A stretch of 64,000 bases of DNA from Populus alba. Its lineage: Eukaryota; Streptophyta; Magnoliopsida; Malpighiales; Salicaceae. A model generated the notes under the pieces. The model saw nothing but the letters and a program-made list of their open reading frames with translations. It had not been told where the DNA came from and made no database searches. Below are positions 21,321 through 34,630 of this stretch, piece by piece. How positions within the stretch are numbered: the first letter of the stretch is position 1; every line of letters begins with the position of its first letter. Both the position numbers and the translations under genes were made by a program. The DNA lies in the NCBI RefSeq assembly GCF_005239225.2, contig NC_133294.1:16691631-16755630 (forward strand), read 5' to 3'.

Positions 21321-24000
21321 TTTTGATTATTAAAGAAGAAGAAGAATTGTAGTGATTGGATTATATACTTGTTCTTAGAGGAAATAAATTATTAGAATGA
21401 TTTTTTATCACATCATTTTACATCTATTTATTTTGATATAAATAACGGTAAGAAAGCTCTATGAAAAATTATTGGTTCAATTTGATGTCATTCAATTTGA
21501 AGTTAGAATATAGGTGTAGGTTAAGAAAGCCAAAGATAATCTTGGTCCTCTTGAAAATATCATTGTAAGTCAATACCCAATTTTAGATGATAAAAAAATA
21601 TCTATAATTATAGCCACAATGAGAATAGTAATACTGATAATTTAGTCCGCGTTAGGGGCATTCATAATTTAAATATGGATGACACTTTTTTTGTTTTAGG
21701 TAAGGATGATAAAAAAGATAGTTATTTCATATATTTGTTATTGAAAATCTAGTTTTTTGGATTAACAATAATCAAATTTTTTAGTGAATTAGAAAAAAAA
21801 AATTCTAGTAACTAGAATTCTAGTCATTTAAATAAGGGGTTTAGGAGTGACAATTCTCCTTATGATCATTCTTTATATGATATTAAATATAGTTGGAATA
21901 ATTATATCAATAATTGTATTGATAATTATCTTTGTTCTCAAATTGAGATTTATAGTTTTATTTTAAGTTATAGTGAAAATTACAACAAAAATTACATCTC
22001 TACATGCATTTTGGGTGAAAGTAGAAATATTAGTGAAAACAAGAATTCCAGTCTAAGAATTAGCATGGACAACAACGATTTTACTGTAAAAGAAAATTAT
22101 AATGATCTTGGCATAACTAAAAAATACAAGCATTTATGGGTTTAATGTGAAATGTATTATGGATTAAATTATAAAAAAAAATAAATAAAAAATAAATATT
22201 TGTAAACAATGCGAATATCATTTGAAAATGAGTAGATTATATAAAATTAGATTTTCGATTGATCTAGGCACTTGGAATCCATCTTATGGATGAGAACATG
22301 TTCTTTATAGATTCCATTGACTTTCATTCAAGGAACCTTATAAAGATCTTATAAAAAAAGACATGATTAACTGTGGCCACTTAAACCAATATAGGTCAAC
22401 TAAACAACATTTTTGTAGCAATAGGAGTTATGATTTTTAGTTTATGGGGGTATAGGATCAATGGCAAACAAGAAAAATACTCGTTTAAATGAGTGTGTTA
22501 CCATTTGAATAGGAGGAGCACACATGTAAGAAGAAAGTTTGAGTTTGATGCAAATGGCTAAGATCTCTTCCGCTTTATATAATTATCAATTTCAGGTGAC
22601 AACTAGTTTTGGCATGTTTAAGGATCTCATTATTGCTGATTTCTAATGCTTACATTGCATTAATTTGAAAGTAGAAGAGTAATGGAACAAAAATTAAATA
22701 AAATAGTACCTAAAGGTTCACAAGCGGCTAAAGTTTTATTCCATAAACGCTTATTTAATCTAATCATAACACATAATCTGTTAAAGGATATTCTGAGTAA
22801 GTTATTTTAGCTCCACATTTTTTTCCCTTTGAATCCTAAATTAAGCAGAACCTTAAGTTAATAGTTAAACCGAAGTATTCCATAAGCAAAATTGGCCTAT
22901 TTTTAATGAAAAAAATTGAAGTCTTTTGAATTAAATCAAAGCACTTTTCTTAGTAGGAGGTAAAAATTTTAAAAAAGATTTTTTTTTCTTTCTATTACAT
23001 AACTTAACTGAATTTTCTTCACAATAACTATGAACCAAAGAAGACAAATATTATATATACCAAAAACAGAAAAAAAATGAAAACAAAACTTTTTTTGGTC
23101 CGCAAATGTTTTTTTATACATATGTAAATTTACAAAATTCAAGGACTCATAAATAAAAAAGGGGGAGAGTAGATTCGCAGGTTTAAAAATTTCTATTCTA
23201 ATTATAATATTAGAATAGAGCATATGATTGATAGAAATATTAAATCATATAGAAATGACAAATCAAGCAGATTCATTAAAAAATCACAGACAAAAAATGA
23301 AAAAAATTAAGCATTCATTAACTCCCCCTTCTATATCTTACGTCCATAATGTTTTTGCTCTGGTGGATCTCCTTTAATTAATAAAGCTATGGGATGTTGG
23401 ATTATTAATTGGTGGAATACTAGTAAATTCATAAAAAATTTAAAATGATATTAAAAAAAAAATCTAGAAAAACTAATAGAGTTCAAGAAATTCTTGTTGG
23501 ACGAAATAATAAAGAAATACTTCTAAACACATTTATAAGAGTTTTGTATCAAAATCCATAAAAAAACGATCCAATTCATCAAGATGCTCAACATGAATTG
23601 TATTTATACGATTTTTTTGTTCTCAATAAATATAATTTGTTTCGTTGGTTATTCTTTTTTAGTTACTGAAAAACTTGTTATCCATACTTCTTGGGGGTCA
23701 AGAATTCATTTATGAGGTTATAATAACAATCATTTATCTTTTTTTCAAGCCAAATTAGTACGTAGACAAATGAATTGAGAAACCAACATTGCTGAAAGAG
23801 AGACCTGAATTGAATCCTAAGTGCCTCCAGGGTGCAACACGTTGGAGCAGTGAAAGTCAATATATATATATATATATATATATATGTGGAGAAAACAACA
23901 TTTACGAAAGACACCAGAAATGGAGTCTTTAAGGACCACGGAAGTTCTTATAGCCATAAGAAACCTTCAGTAGTCAAAGCCACCACCGTCGATTCCATGA
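21321..24000. other. AT-rich intergenic sequence, no gene seen
   Basis: May hold further decay of the copia relic, but no domain can be named. Only short chance ORFs. Confidence 0.4.
23860..23885. repeat. (TA)n microsatellite
   Basis: About 13 TA units. Confidence 0.95.
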
Positions 24001-24019
24001 CCAAAGCTTAGATGATGTT

Positions 24020-24250
24020 AACTTGGTGACCATGGCAACAGACAGAGAAGATTCGCTCGAGTAAAGGTATGGACATCATTGAACTTAAGATGGCTAGAGG
24101 AGAAAATTTGGTTGGAATAATTAATCTTGCTCGGGTGTTGCATTAATATTATAATCCATTCATTTTAGTGATAAGATGAATCAAGGCAAGGACACGTTAA
24201 ACAGTGCATTGAGTTAACTTTCATGCACACCTTGTTTGCGCTGGGTGACG
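24020..24250 (+). repeat. Duplicated intergenic segment, copy 1
   Basis: Shares GGTATGG, ATTGAAC..AAGATGGC, ACGTTAAAC and GGGTGAC landmarks in the same order with 26245-26400. Diverged, with insertions here. Confidence 0.6.
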
Positions 24251-24375
24251 TGTGTTTGATATTGATATATGGTGTTTTTTAAAAAAATATTTTTATTTAA
24301 AAATATATAAAAATAATTTTTTTTTTAATTTTTTTGTTGACACTAGTATACCAAAATTATAGAAAAACCTAATAA
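24250..24375. repeat. AT-rich MITE-like repeat, copy 1
   Basis: Part of a dispersed family with a TTTAAAAAAATATTTTTATTT start and a 'gacatcaatatatcaaaat' core. Other copies: 25127-25335, 27180-27350, 28090-28270, 32370-32580, 56545-56690, 59415-59610. Confidence 0.55.
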
Positions 24376-25126
24376 AAAAGCCCGTCAAACTGGCCAACAA
24401 AAGAGTCTAGAAAGTTGGAATATAGACCATACAACGAGTATTGCTTGAGATTAGACACCTCATGGTAATGATATATAGCTTGTTTAAATTACAACCAAGT
24501 ATGCTTTAATGTTTAGGTTAGTTATTGAATTTGTTTTTATTTCATGTGTTAATCAGTAATTTATAAAAAATATGATTATAGGCTATTTTTGATAAGATGC
24601 TGGGATTAATATGTTCATGATAAAAATAATGATAAAGATGGTTGAAAACAGATATTAGAATCAATAAAACAATGTTGTTAAGGAAATGCATTTATGAAGT
24701 TTTGTGGATAATTTGGTTTAACCACTGGATTGTTTTTTTTTCCTTTGTTTTTTTAAGGTCTTGATGGTTTTAGCAAGTCATAATGAGCATATTTGAACTA
24801 AAATTGCATGGTTTAGGTCATTGTTATGGGGTTTTAGTAATTTTCTAGGTTTGAGGATGATTCTTAGTTTTTTGGGCTTCTTGGTAGGTGTTTATAGAAG
24901 AAGAAAAAGAAGGATGGCTAAGCAGAAAAGGTTAGTGTCTTTTGGATGGTGATGGTTATAGTGATTTTTGGTTTTCTGGATCGGAATGACACCGGAAATG
25001 GAGGCTCAAGAAGGCTGTGGGTGAAAGTGTTGGCTTTGGTTTTGGGAGAGTGAAGGGAAAATCTTGCCTCTGTTGGTAGATGAAGACAATGGCTATGAAG
25101 GCATGGGTGAAGATTGTTTTTCATTA

Positions 25127-25335
25127 TAGCTTATTTGATAGTGTTGTTGTGGTTGTTTTTCAAATAACGTTTTATATCAAAATGCATGTCAATGATATTT
25201 TTTTTATTTTTGAAAAATTATTTTTGACATCAATATATCAAAATGATTTGAAAATATTAAAAACATATTAATTTAAAGTTTATAAAAAAAATTTAATTTT
25301 TTCAAAAATATTTTTAAAATATAAAAATAAATAGG
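25127..25335. repeat. AT-rich MITE-like repeat, copy 2
   Basis: Carries the core TTTTTGACATCAATATATC and an AAAAT-rich tail of the family. Confidence 0.6.
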
Positions 25336-26240
25336 CCTGAAAGGGATGGTTATTGTTTTGTGTGGTCTTAGGTAAAAGGTTTGGTGTGGTTCAAGGTGGA
25401 AGTGTTGGGTTTCGGCCTTCTTGGTGTGGGTGGTTGCCTCGGGTTATTGGTGATTGGAGAGCAGGACTGCCATGAAGGAAGGTGAGAATAATTTCGGGAC
25501 TTGATCCAAGGGATTGAAGATTTGGGTAGGTTTTTTGGGATTTGAGAGCTAGAATTGTTGGATTTTGGGAGCTCAAAATATGAGATTGAAATCTTCAATT
25601 GTGAGATTTGAAATCTGGAATTAATTGCCAGATATTGCTTGATTTAAATGGATTGTGGGCTAAAATGAATTAATTGGAAATAACTGGACTAAATTGAATC
25701 AAATTGGGACCGAATTGCATCAAATTAATTGAATTGGACTAAACCGGAATAAATTGGATTGGATTAAAACAAATAGGACCGAAATGAAGTTATGTAAATG
25801 GATTAATTGGTCCTTGAAAAGTTTCTTCCTTGTCTTTTTTAAACTACATTGAATCCCAATTTCATATTACCTTTTCAATTAGGCCCTTTATTAAGTTAGA
25901 GAACTTGGCTATTTATTTCAAAATCATCCTTAAACTTCAAACTTCTTTTATTTATACCCAAATCAAATCAAATTAAGCTCCTTTCTAAATCTCATCTTCA
26001 ATTATGGCTAAAAAATTCTCAAACCTTATTTTTGCTTATGATGCTCAATTATCGGTCCAAATTTAAACCCCAACTATTTTTTTATTTTGTATTTTTAATG
26101 ATTTTCAAGATGTTTTGACACATAAAAATTAAAAAAATGAAGAAAATGATAAAATGTTTAAAATAGCTAAAATTATTGAAAAGACATTTTTTTTCGAAAT
26201 ATAAAAAAAAATAGGCATAAAAAATCTGGTTACAGCAAAT
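25336..26240. other. Intergenic, no gene seen
   Basis: 25620-25800 is a degenerate repeat of 'attgaat/aaattggac' phrases resembling LTR 3' parts. The minus ORFs at 25368-25598 look like chance. Confidence 0.4.
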
Positions 26241-26244
26241 ACTG

Positions 26245-26400
26245 CAACAGATAGAGAAGAATTGGTCGAGAAAGGGTATGGGCATTATTGAACAGAAGAT
26301 GGCCGGTGAGTCATGGCCGTGAGTCAAAGCAAATACATGCACGTTAAACGGTGCGCTGAGTGAACTTTTATGCCCACTGCTTTTGCTCTGGGGTGACTTA
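26245..26400 (+). repeat. Duplicated intergenic segment, copy 2
   Basis: Copy of the 24020-24250 segment, from AAGAATTGGTCGAG to GGGGTGAC. Confidence 0.6.
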
Positions 26401-26699
26401 GCTCTGTTTGGTTGTGGTTGGAGATGGTCACTAGTTGTTTAGTTATGAAAAACATTTGTTGATTCTATCTCAAACTAAGGTAAAAACTTAGGCTCGAGAA
26501 AAATATAAATTCATAACTTTTCTTAAAACAACTTATTTTACCTTTTAAATTATATTTATAAAAACTACTACAATACCAAATATTCCAAGCAGCAGAATCA
26601 AAAAGTTCATCTCAAATACAACTCACCGTGATGAAGGCTTGATTTTGATTACCTCTTTTATGTAAACAAGTTTCTTAAGAATGGAATCCATTATTTTTT

Positions 26700-27180
26700 A
26701 AATAGTTAATAAGTGCTTAATTTTTATCATTATTAAATCTATGCTTGCGAGCCTATGCAGAAATCTCCAATCTAGATCTTGGCCTATGACAACCAAAAAT
26801 TTGGGACCTTGGCTCGTGTTGCACTAGCACGATTAATAAGCTTGACAAATGGACATTTGTTTCCATTTCCATGTTATGAATTTAATATTTTTAAAAAATA
26901 ATATAAATTATATCTTGAAATTGCATTCAACATATTAAACTAGTAGATTAAGATGATTTTTTAATATGATATTAAAATTTTAATAACCAAGCGGTCACGA
27001 GTTTGAATCTCGCCATATCTATTTATGTGATAAAAATTAAGCATAAGGTAGTGTGGAGTTATGTAAGTTTCAAGCTTAAAGAATTTTCACATGAGGGAGT
27101 ATTTTAGAAAATAAGATAAATCATATCCTTAAGTTATTGGGTTGAGATGGTTCTTTGACAAATACCATATCAAATTTAGA
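26700..27180 (+). repeat. SINE-like or LTR-fragment repeat with tRNA-type B box
   Basis: CACGAGTTTGAATCTCGCC at about 26996-27014 resembles an RNA polymerase III B box. It is followed by a segment ending in 'tttcacatgaggg'. Similar phrases occur widely in poplar repeats. 26710-26890 also shares phrases with 31330-31400 and 45800-45830. Confidence 0.4.
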
Positions 27181-27350
27181 TGCTATTTATTTTTGTATTT
27201 TAAATAAAATTATATTTTTTTAATTTTAAATTAATTTTTTTAAAAAAATTCTAGATCATTTTAATATACTAATATTAAAAAATATATTATTTTAATATAT
27301 TAAAAAATATTTAAAAAAACAATTAATACTTAACTTTAAAAACACTAATT
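27180..27350. repeat. AT-rich MITE-like repeat, copy 3
   Basis: Degenerate member of the 24250 family. Confidence 0.45.
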
Positions 27351-27439
27351 TAGAAATCTTCATCAATGTCACCCTTCCCGCCACCAAAATTGACCTTGTG
27401 TAAGGGTTAGGGTGCTAATTTTTTGTTTAATTCAATTTT

Positions 27440-27690
27440 TATATATAAAAAATCAAACCGGTTTTTTTTAAAAACAATTGAAACCAGTTTTAACCGACCG
27501 GTTTCGGTTTAGCTTGGCTCGGTTATTTTAGTTTGTCTTTGTTTTTCTGGTTTGACTTGATTTTTTTTAGGTTTAGCTCGGTTTTTTCTGGTTTTGCTCG
27601 GTTTTTTGATTTGATTAGGTTTTTCCGGTTTGGTTTCGGTTTGGTTTTCTCAGTTTCAAGTTTATAAAACCGAAACTGAACTAAACCAAA
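27440..27690. repeat. CGGTTT-rich transposon remnant
   Basis: Dense CGGTTT/AACCGA motifs of the kind in the ends of the hAT element at 57756-58751. I could not find paired termini, so it is probably a decayed relative. Confidence 0.5.
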
Positions 27691-28089
27691 CCTGTAAATT
27701 TTTAAAAAATTCTAATCAGTTTTTTTTATAATTAGATTTTTTTAGTTATTATTTTTTTAATTTTTTAAGTTTAATTAGTTTTTCAATTTTTTTATTCTTT
27801 GCATTGATTTGACGCTGTGCTTACATTAATTTCACTTTTTTTTTTTAGGTTTTCATGGACCGAATGCCGTACGTTTGGAAAGTTAAATGGCATTTTTTCT
27901 AATGTTTTCATTACTCACGTGTTACACGCAAAGATGCACCTTGTACTAGTTTTTAAATTCAACTTGATAACCAACCCGGTATAATAATCAATCACAGGTC
28001 AGATGAGTTAAATGCAAAAACTGATGTTATATTAGTCAACAATATTAACAGCCAGAAGCGATTATGTATTATACTTCTTTTTAATGCAT

Positions 28090-28270
28090 TTAACATTGTG
28101 TTTGAAAAATATTTTAAAAAAAAATTAATTTTTTTATTTTTAAATTAAGATATTTTAATGTTTTTAGATTATTTTAATATAATAATCTTAAAAATAATTT
28201 TTAAAAAATAAAAAATTTATTAATATACTTTTATATATAAAAAATATTTTAAAAAACAACTATAACTATA
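28090..28270. repeat. AT-rich MITE-like repeat, copy 4
   Basis: Degenerate member of the 24250 family. Confidence 0.45.
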
Positions 28271-28299
28271 CTTATATATACTGACCTTTCCTACATCAA

Positions 28300-28565
28300 A
28301 TCAAACTTTCTTCACCGCGGGTCCTTTTCTGCCAATAATACTCGCCAGAAGATTGAAATTATTACATGTACTTGGTAACAAAGCTAATCATTATTGTCAT
28401 GCAAAAGAAAATAAATGATAGCAAATAATAGAAGGATTGGGCACCGGGTCCTCACCCTTTGGTAGATTTGGGAAAGTCTTGGTTCCTTTGGCTCTCTCTT
28501 GTTCATCACCCTATCTTCTGCCCTTCACTTATCTAAGCATTTACTCAAATAATCTCTCTAAAATG
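28300..28565 (+). pseudogene. Ghost of a deleted terpene synthase gene (promoter fused to 3' flank)
   Basis: 28314-28357 matches the promoter/5' leader of the intact terpene synthase (41190-41234: GCGGGTCCTTTTCTGCC, then AGATTGAA). From 28355 it matches the 3' flank (44383-44575: GAAATTATTAC, then CTTGGTAACAAAGCTAATCA and AAGGATTGGGCAC). No coding sequence is left between. The join falls on shared GAA. This is what a deletion of about 3.1 kb in a paralogous copy would leave. Confidence 0.8.
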
Positions 28566-28567
28566 AA

Positions 28568-28570
<3 letters not shown>

Positions 28571-28619
<49 letters not shown>
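28571..28619. repeat. (TA)n microsatellite
   Basis: About 24 TA units just after the ghost segment. Confidence 0.95.
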
Positions 28620-28621
<2 letters not shown>

Positions 28622-28659
28622 CAGAAGTTCCTGGGCCATTAAGCAAATGGCCACATGGA

Positions 28660-29150
28660 AAAAAGAAAAAAGTTTCATATAATACAAATAAAATCCAAAG
28701 AGAAACAACAAAAAAAAAAAAACAAACGAAAATAGATTAAGACATCAGTTACTCCAAACAAGACAGCCTTCTGGACCTCTAAAGAGATCGAAACCTGTAT
28801 AAGAGAATCAACTACTGAAGCTCCTCAACAAGATGCCAAACGATGAAGAATGATCTCATAAACATCATTCCAATATGGTTCCTCCATAGTGAAACTCCAT
28901 AGTGAAAATCAACCTGTTTCTAGCAATCCATATACTCCAAAAGATACCATAACATAGAAGAAGAAATGCATTCATTTGAAATTGACCATTGCAAGATGTT
29001 TTCATTTCAATAAACATGTTCAGTTGTCCCAAAAATATATAAAGTCATTCTTAATCAGTCAATGAATCGTCTCCACGAGTATTGACAGTGTAAGAAAAGG
29101 TGCCAAATAGATTCAACAATATCTACACATACAGGGCAAAGTGTTTAACA
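28660..29150 (-). pseudogene. LINE 3' fragment, zf-RVT-like
   Basis: On the minus strand, broken frames read CPVCVDIVESIWHLFLHCQ (about 29130-29075), then IWIARNRLIF (about 28930-28905). This is the pattern of the zinc-binding reverse-transcriptase C-terminal region of plant LINEs. Stops follow. No reverse transcriptase core is present. Confidence 0.55.
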
Positions 29151-29164
29151 CTATAGTTACCATC

Positions 29165-29750
29165 CTTCACTAGTTAAGGCCCAAGTCACAAGTTAGATTG
29201 ATCCAAGTTAGCATAAAAATAAAAATTATTATTATTATAGTTTTAAAATTTAATTTAAAGGTCGATTCAAGGCAAGACCTGATTCAAGAATAGGGTTAAC
29301 CATTGACCCGACTTAATGTAAGAAGAAAAATAGTTATTATCATAGTTTTAAAATTCAACTCGGGAATCAATCCTGGGTAAGACTCGAGTCACGTGTTAGG
29401 AGGATCAAACAGGGTTGACCAGGTTCAACATAAAATAAAAATGGTTATTATCATAGTTTAAAAACTTGATTTGGAGGTCAACCCCAAGCAAGGCCCGTGT
29501 AACTGATTAAGATGGTCAATCCGGGTTAATGTAAGGATAAAAATTATTATTATCATATTTTAAAAATCCAATTCAGGGATCGACTAGGACAAGGCCTCGT
29601 CACGGGTCGGGAGAGTCAACATGGGTTAATCTAAGTCAACTTATGGATAAAAATGATTATTATCATAGTTTTAAAATTCAAATCAAGAGTCGACCCAATG
29701 CAAGGTTCAAGTCATTGGTCGCGAGAGTTAACATCGCCGACCTATTTTCT
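29165..29750. repeat. Tandem repeat, about 107-bp period
   Basis: Five diverged units. The anchor TTATCATAGTTTTAAAA recurs near 29235, 29341, 29451, 29551 and 29661, each followed by an 'aggtcgac..ggcaag..ccgagtcac' stretch. Single related units occur near 45410-45500 and 60960-61030. Confidence 0.8.
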
Positions 29751-30690
29751 TTTTTAATAATCAAAGCAACCTTATTTTAACAAAAAAAAGGTAATAGGTT
29801 CTTGATCCATGTTTTATCTTAAGTTGACTTGAATTTTTAACCGGGTCAGGTCGATTCAATTTCTTTTTATATTTTTTCTTAAACTTAGAGTAGTTCAGGC
29901 CCCAGGTTAACCTATCAAGTCAATGTTGGTTTCATAAATAGGATAATTATAATATTATTAATTCCAACACTTAACATAAACTAAAGCAAAAAAAAAATTA
30001 TCAAATTATTTTTAAAATATGCAAGTTTGATAAACAATAAATATTACGAGTAAAATATCATTTTTTATATTTTATTTTGTCTTGTCTATCATAACCAAAC
30101 AGAATACATAGATAATCATTTTTATATATCATTATCAAACACAAATTCTATCTTTTTTTTTTTTTTTTTATCTTGTTGCTAGTGTTTTTGTTTCTTCTAT
30201 CACAGAATAATAATTAAACACTACCTATATTTATTACCTATATTTATTGAAGTTAAAAGAAATTGGATTTATAAAAGAACTAAGAAGATACGTGCGGTTG
30301 TAAGCTCTTTAGAAGAAAAAGATCTCCTGTACGTAACTGGGGCTTGCCTTCCGTGACCTGGCAACGTCGGGGTCACGTGTGGAAGTCTAAGCAAGGAAAC
30401 ATACTGGTCCAGGTGACAAGGAGAGTGGGTCACCCTTAGGAATGTGTTCCACGAGAAGAGATTAATTTTTCTTCCGAAAGAATTTAAGATTATTTTTTAT
30501 TTTATATATTTGATTTTTGGGCAGTACCACAAAATATAAAGAGCATAACATGCACTTGTTGTACATATTTCTTCGCCACTTTCCTTCTCTTATAGTGCTG
30601 TGAACATGTTGGTCACCGAAGAGGAGAGGAAAAGGAAAGAAATCTTACATAGTTTGGTAAAAAATGGAACACATGAAAAAGAAATGGAAA
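29751..30690. other. Intergenic, no gene seen
   Basis: A less AT-rich island at 30285-30460 holds CACGTG (30376) and GGGTCACC phrases; I cannot assign it. Confidence 0.4.
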
Positions 30691-30694
30691 TTGG

Positions 30695-31400
30695 GAAAGA
30701 AGGTTGCTGAGCTAAATAAATGTCTTGTTATAATGTTATTACACCTATCTAAGCATAATTTATTATTAGAATATAATAAATAATTTACATGCGATATACT
30801 ATGAATTAAATTAATTTTTTTAATATAAAAATATACTTAAATATTGTTAATATTTTTTTGTTATTAATATTTTTTTAAAAAATCACGTAAAAATTATTTC
30901 ATTATATGAATCTTAGAGTTCACTCCCTAGACTCTAGAGATTTTTTAAGAGAAAGGAGTGATGAAGGTAAGGTAAGAGGATGAGATGTGGTCTATTTCGA
31001 ATTATATGAGACGTCATGCTGATCTCAATATGATTTTTATTATGAATTTGAGTGTTTTACTTTGTATCTCCTTTGTTTGCTGCTAAAATTGATTGATATC
31101 TGACATGTTGGCGTGCTTTTATTATGATTTGAACCTTTCGAATTAATACATCAAACTTGGATTTGAATGATTTTTTTGTCAATTTCTACGTAAGTTCAAG
31201 CATGGTGGGTGGCTCTATTCCCAGAAAAAAAAAAAAGGCCTTAGGTCACGTCATTAGTTATTGCAGGGTCAGGGGTAGAATTTTAGAAATGGAAATGCTA
31301 AAATGATTTGTGGTTCATATGCTCAGAGAATGCCTGATTTTTATCATTATTAATAAGCTTGGCCTACCACAGTCGTCTCCTTTTCCATATTGTGGCTGCA
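30695..31400 (+). repeat. Segmental copy of the terpene synthase downstream region
   Basis: Three blocks match 45537-46090: 'gctaaataaatgtcttgtta' (30711), CTCTAGAGATTTTTTAAGAG (30930) and GTGTTTTACTTTG to GAATGCCTGATTTTTATC (31050-31345). On the right they occur in the opposite order but the same strand. Confidence 0.7.
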
Positions 31401-33768
31401 ATACCTTATCAAAATTCGAAATCTTCATCTATGTCTTCCTCCCTACCATATAAAACCGACCCTGTAATTTAAAATGTATAATTTAACTAATTAGATTTTA
31501 AATTTAATTTAAAAATATTATTAATTTGAGTTTCATAAATATTAAAATCACTAAAAATTTATATAATTATTAATTTCAAGACCTATAAAATTAATCAAAA
31601 TATATATAAATTCATTCAAATATCAATATTGATAATAATAATAAAAACGACCTATCCAAGGACAATAAACCCTACTGACGTTTTTATATTGATTTGATGC
31701 TGTCTATGATATTCTTTAATGCTTTCATGATGGTGCCAATGCCATGTCATTGGAAAGGTAAATGGGTCATGGGAGGGACCATGCTTACGTGTTAGGGCAT
31801 CTTCAAGAAAATGATAAAAAAAACAAAAAACAAAAAAGTTTAGCTTTCATCCTTTGTTAAATGGGTCCCTGAAGGACCACTGTCACATGTTAGGGCATCT
31901 CTAAAAAAAAATCAAAAGAAAAGCTAAAAATACATTAAAAAATAGCTTGTTTAAAAATTTAACTACAAAAATAAAATAGCTCCAAGAAAATAGCTATATT
32001 AAAGAGTTAAAATAGCATTTCTATATTGAAGAGCTATTCATATATTTTGGTTAAAAGAGTTAGAAGTTTGTTTAATATATTTTTAAGCAAAAGAGAGTCT
32101 GTTATTACAATTGTAGTAATTAGCTATAATTAATAAATAGTTGTATTAATACCAAATATATTAAAATATAATTAGTTTTTTGAAATGATTTTTTTTTACA
32201 TTGGAATACATCTATGAATAAAATGTTATGATTACACTATTCAAAAAGCCACATTACCAATTTGGTTTTTCTAAATAACTTCTCCTTTTTAAGATGCTTT
32301 TATGCAAAGATGATCATGGAATCCGTTTAACCATCTAAAAAAACATTATCATTATGATTTTGGATGGTTTAGTATGTGTTAGTATTGTAGTATAATATGT
32401 TTTTTAAAAAAAGTATTTTTACTTGAAAATATATCAAAATAATTTTTTAAAAATTTATTTTTTGACATTAACATATTAGAATCATCGAAAATCATTTTAA
32501 AAAAATATTAATTTAATTTTTTTTCAATATAAATACATTTTAAAAAAACACTCAAATATAGTTGAAAGCACAATATGAACATGCACATATTAGCTACTTA
32601 AAAACATAGAAAGAATCCAGTTTTTTAGAAAATTAAAGTTAGAAAAAGAAAAAAATGAACTTTCCCTTAAAACACAATAATTTTTTCATTAAAAAAACTA
32701 GAAAATTAGTTTTTTAGTTTTTCAAATTTACAGTGATTTAAAAAAAAAAAAAACACATTTTAAAGGTTCTCCATATATAGTTTAAAACACTGTTTTTCAA
32801 ATGAAAAAGAAAAACGTGAACAATGCTTTTTTTTTTTTCCTTTTATATACAAGTAATTTTTAACAATATAAAATATTAAATTTATTTATTTTATATTTTC
32901 CTATTTAATCAGTGTCATAAAATTAATTTTTATTACAAATCTAATATAAAGATTTGTTTTTGTTAACAATATAATGTTTTCATATAGTTTCTAGTTTGAA
33001 TGATATAAAACTAATATTTTACAGTTAGATTATCACAAATACAAAATATTAAAATAACTATTATAAATTATGATTTTTTTTATGAAAAATAGTTGTGATT
33101 TTGATGTAATTTTTTTTAATGAAAGATTGGAATAATTTTAGAGCTTTTCCTTGACTTTATCCGTGTCAACAAACAATTTGAAATGCCTTGATTTTTTTAA
33201 AGCAAATCCGAGTCAAATAGCAATGATTCAAAGCACTTTTCAATAAATGAACATATTTTCTAATTTTGTATTAAAAAAAAAAAAAAAAAAAAAACTAAAA
33301 ATGAAAATGAAAAGGTGTTTCCTATAACTAAACACACTTTTAAGTTAGAAAACTTAACAATAGAAGGATGGTTTTTTGTTTCTCTCCAAATTTAATTCCA
33401 ATCAAATTCTAAAGTTAATTACTTTAAAAAATAAGAAAACTTTTATGTTAATCAATTTACTTTTTAAAAATATCCTTTTTGTCACTTATTTATTCATTAT
33501 CTTTTATTAAAATTTGTTTTTTTAATATAAAAGATGAGTTTATTAGTGTTTAGAAGAATGATAGCTTTTATTTTTTAGTATGTTTTAAAAGCATATTTTA
33601 TTTAAAAAAAACACCCAATTAACCTTTTTAGTATTTTTTAATAATAAAAAAATAAGAAAATAATATTTTAATATATCTAAAACAAAAGACTGTCGCTCTT
33701 CCCGTTAATTATCAGAAGAATTCCACGACGCATGCTCATGAGCAACAAGAGAATGAGGTCATCATATT
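31401..33768. other. AT-rich intergenic sequence with small repeats
   Basis: 31790-31900 holds a local duplication around GTTAGGGCATCTC, a phrase common in Tourist-type MITEs. 32370-32580 is a well-kept member of the MITE-like family (GACATTAACATATTAGAATC core). No gene seen. Confidence 0.45.
32370..32580. repeat. AT-rich MITE-like repeat, copy 5
   Basis: Runs from 'tagtattgtagtataatatg' to 'cactcaaatatag'; closest in layout to 59415-59610. Confidence 0.6.
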
Positions 33769-34630
33769 TGTCGCACGTGTGCGGCGGCGCGACAATCGTC
33801 CACCCTTAAGGAAACAAAAATGGAATATGGATTTATTCCTGGCAAATATGTAGAGACAAGGAATTCTTGTGTTCTATCAGTGAAAAATTTGAATGGGAGT
33901 CGCCACCTAGTATTCTGGTTACTAGGAACCCTAACTGGTCTTTAGAGATCAGATACGGAGACTAGTTGCGTAAAGGGAAGGTATTAACACCCCAACTACG
34001 CCCTAGCTAAGGTAGGCTGAATTGTTTTAATGTCTGATAAAATCTAAGGTCGTGTTGTGGTTTCTTATCGTTCGAAATACGCATTACATGTAATGCCATA
34101 CCCCAGGTTCTATTGTCCAAAAAAAAAGAATTAAATATTCAGAATATGCATTACGTGTAATATCATACCCCGGATACTAAGAGACAAACAAAATAAAATT
34201 TTTGTTGTTTTTGAAATTTTAGTCAATATTCTCTTGACTTTAATAAACTGGTTATTAAAGCCAAAATACATACTAAAACATTTTTTTTTTTGGTGTATGA
34301 AAAATACAATATGATTTTTAGCTTTGAGACACTTGGTCGTATGCACAAAAACATTTTTTTTCTCTTTTTTCAATTTTTTTTTTATTTTTGGAAGTTTTTG
34401 ACAAAAACCAGGTATTTTAACATCAGATTTTGTATTTTTAACAACATAAAAAATATTGTTTGATATTAATCAAAATGACATAAAAAAATACACAGGAAAC
34501 TTGTAAAATTAAAAAATAAAAAAAATAATAAAAAAAACTGGGTCGGATCTAACCTAACCATCCTGGGCTAGGCTTGACCCAGCCCATATACTGTGGGCTG
34601 ATGTTCAAGCCCATAATAAAAAAAGGGGCT

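Noticed and set aside
26996..27014. tRNA gene (B-box-like GTTTGAATCTC)
   Set aside because: No A box at the right spacing and no cloverleaf; better read as a repeat fragment.
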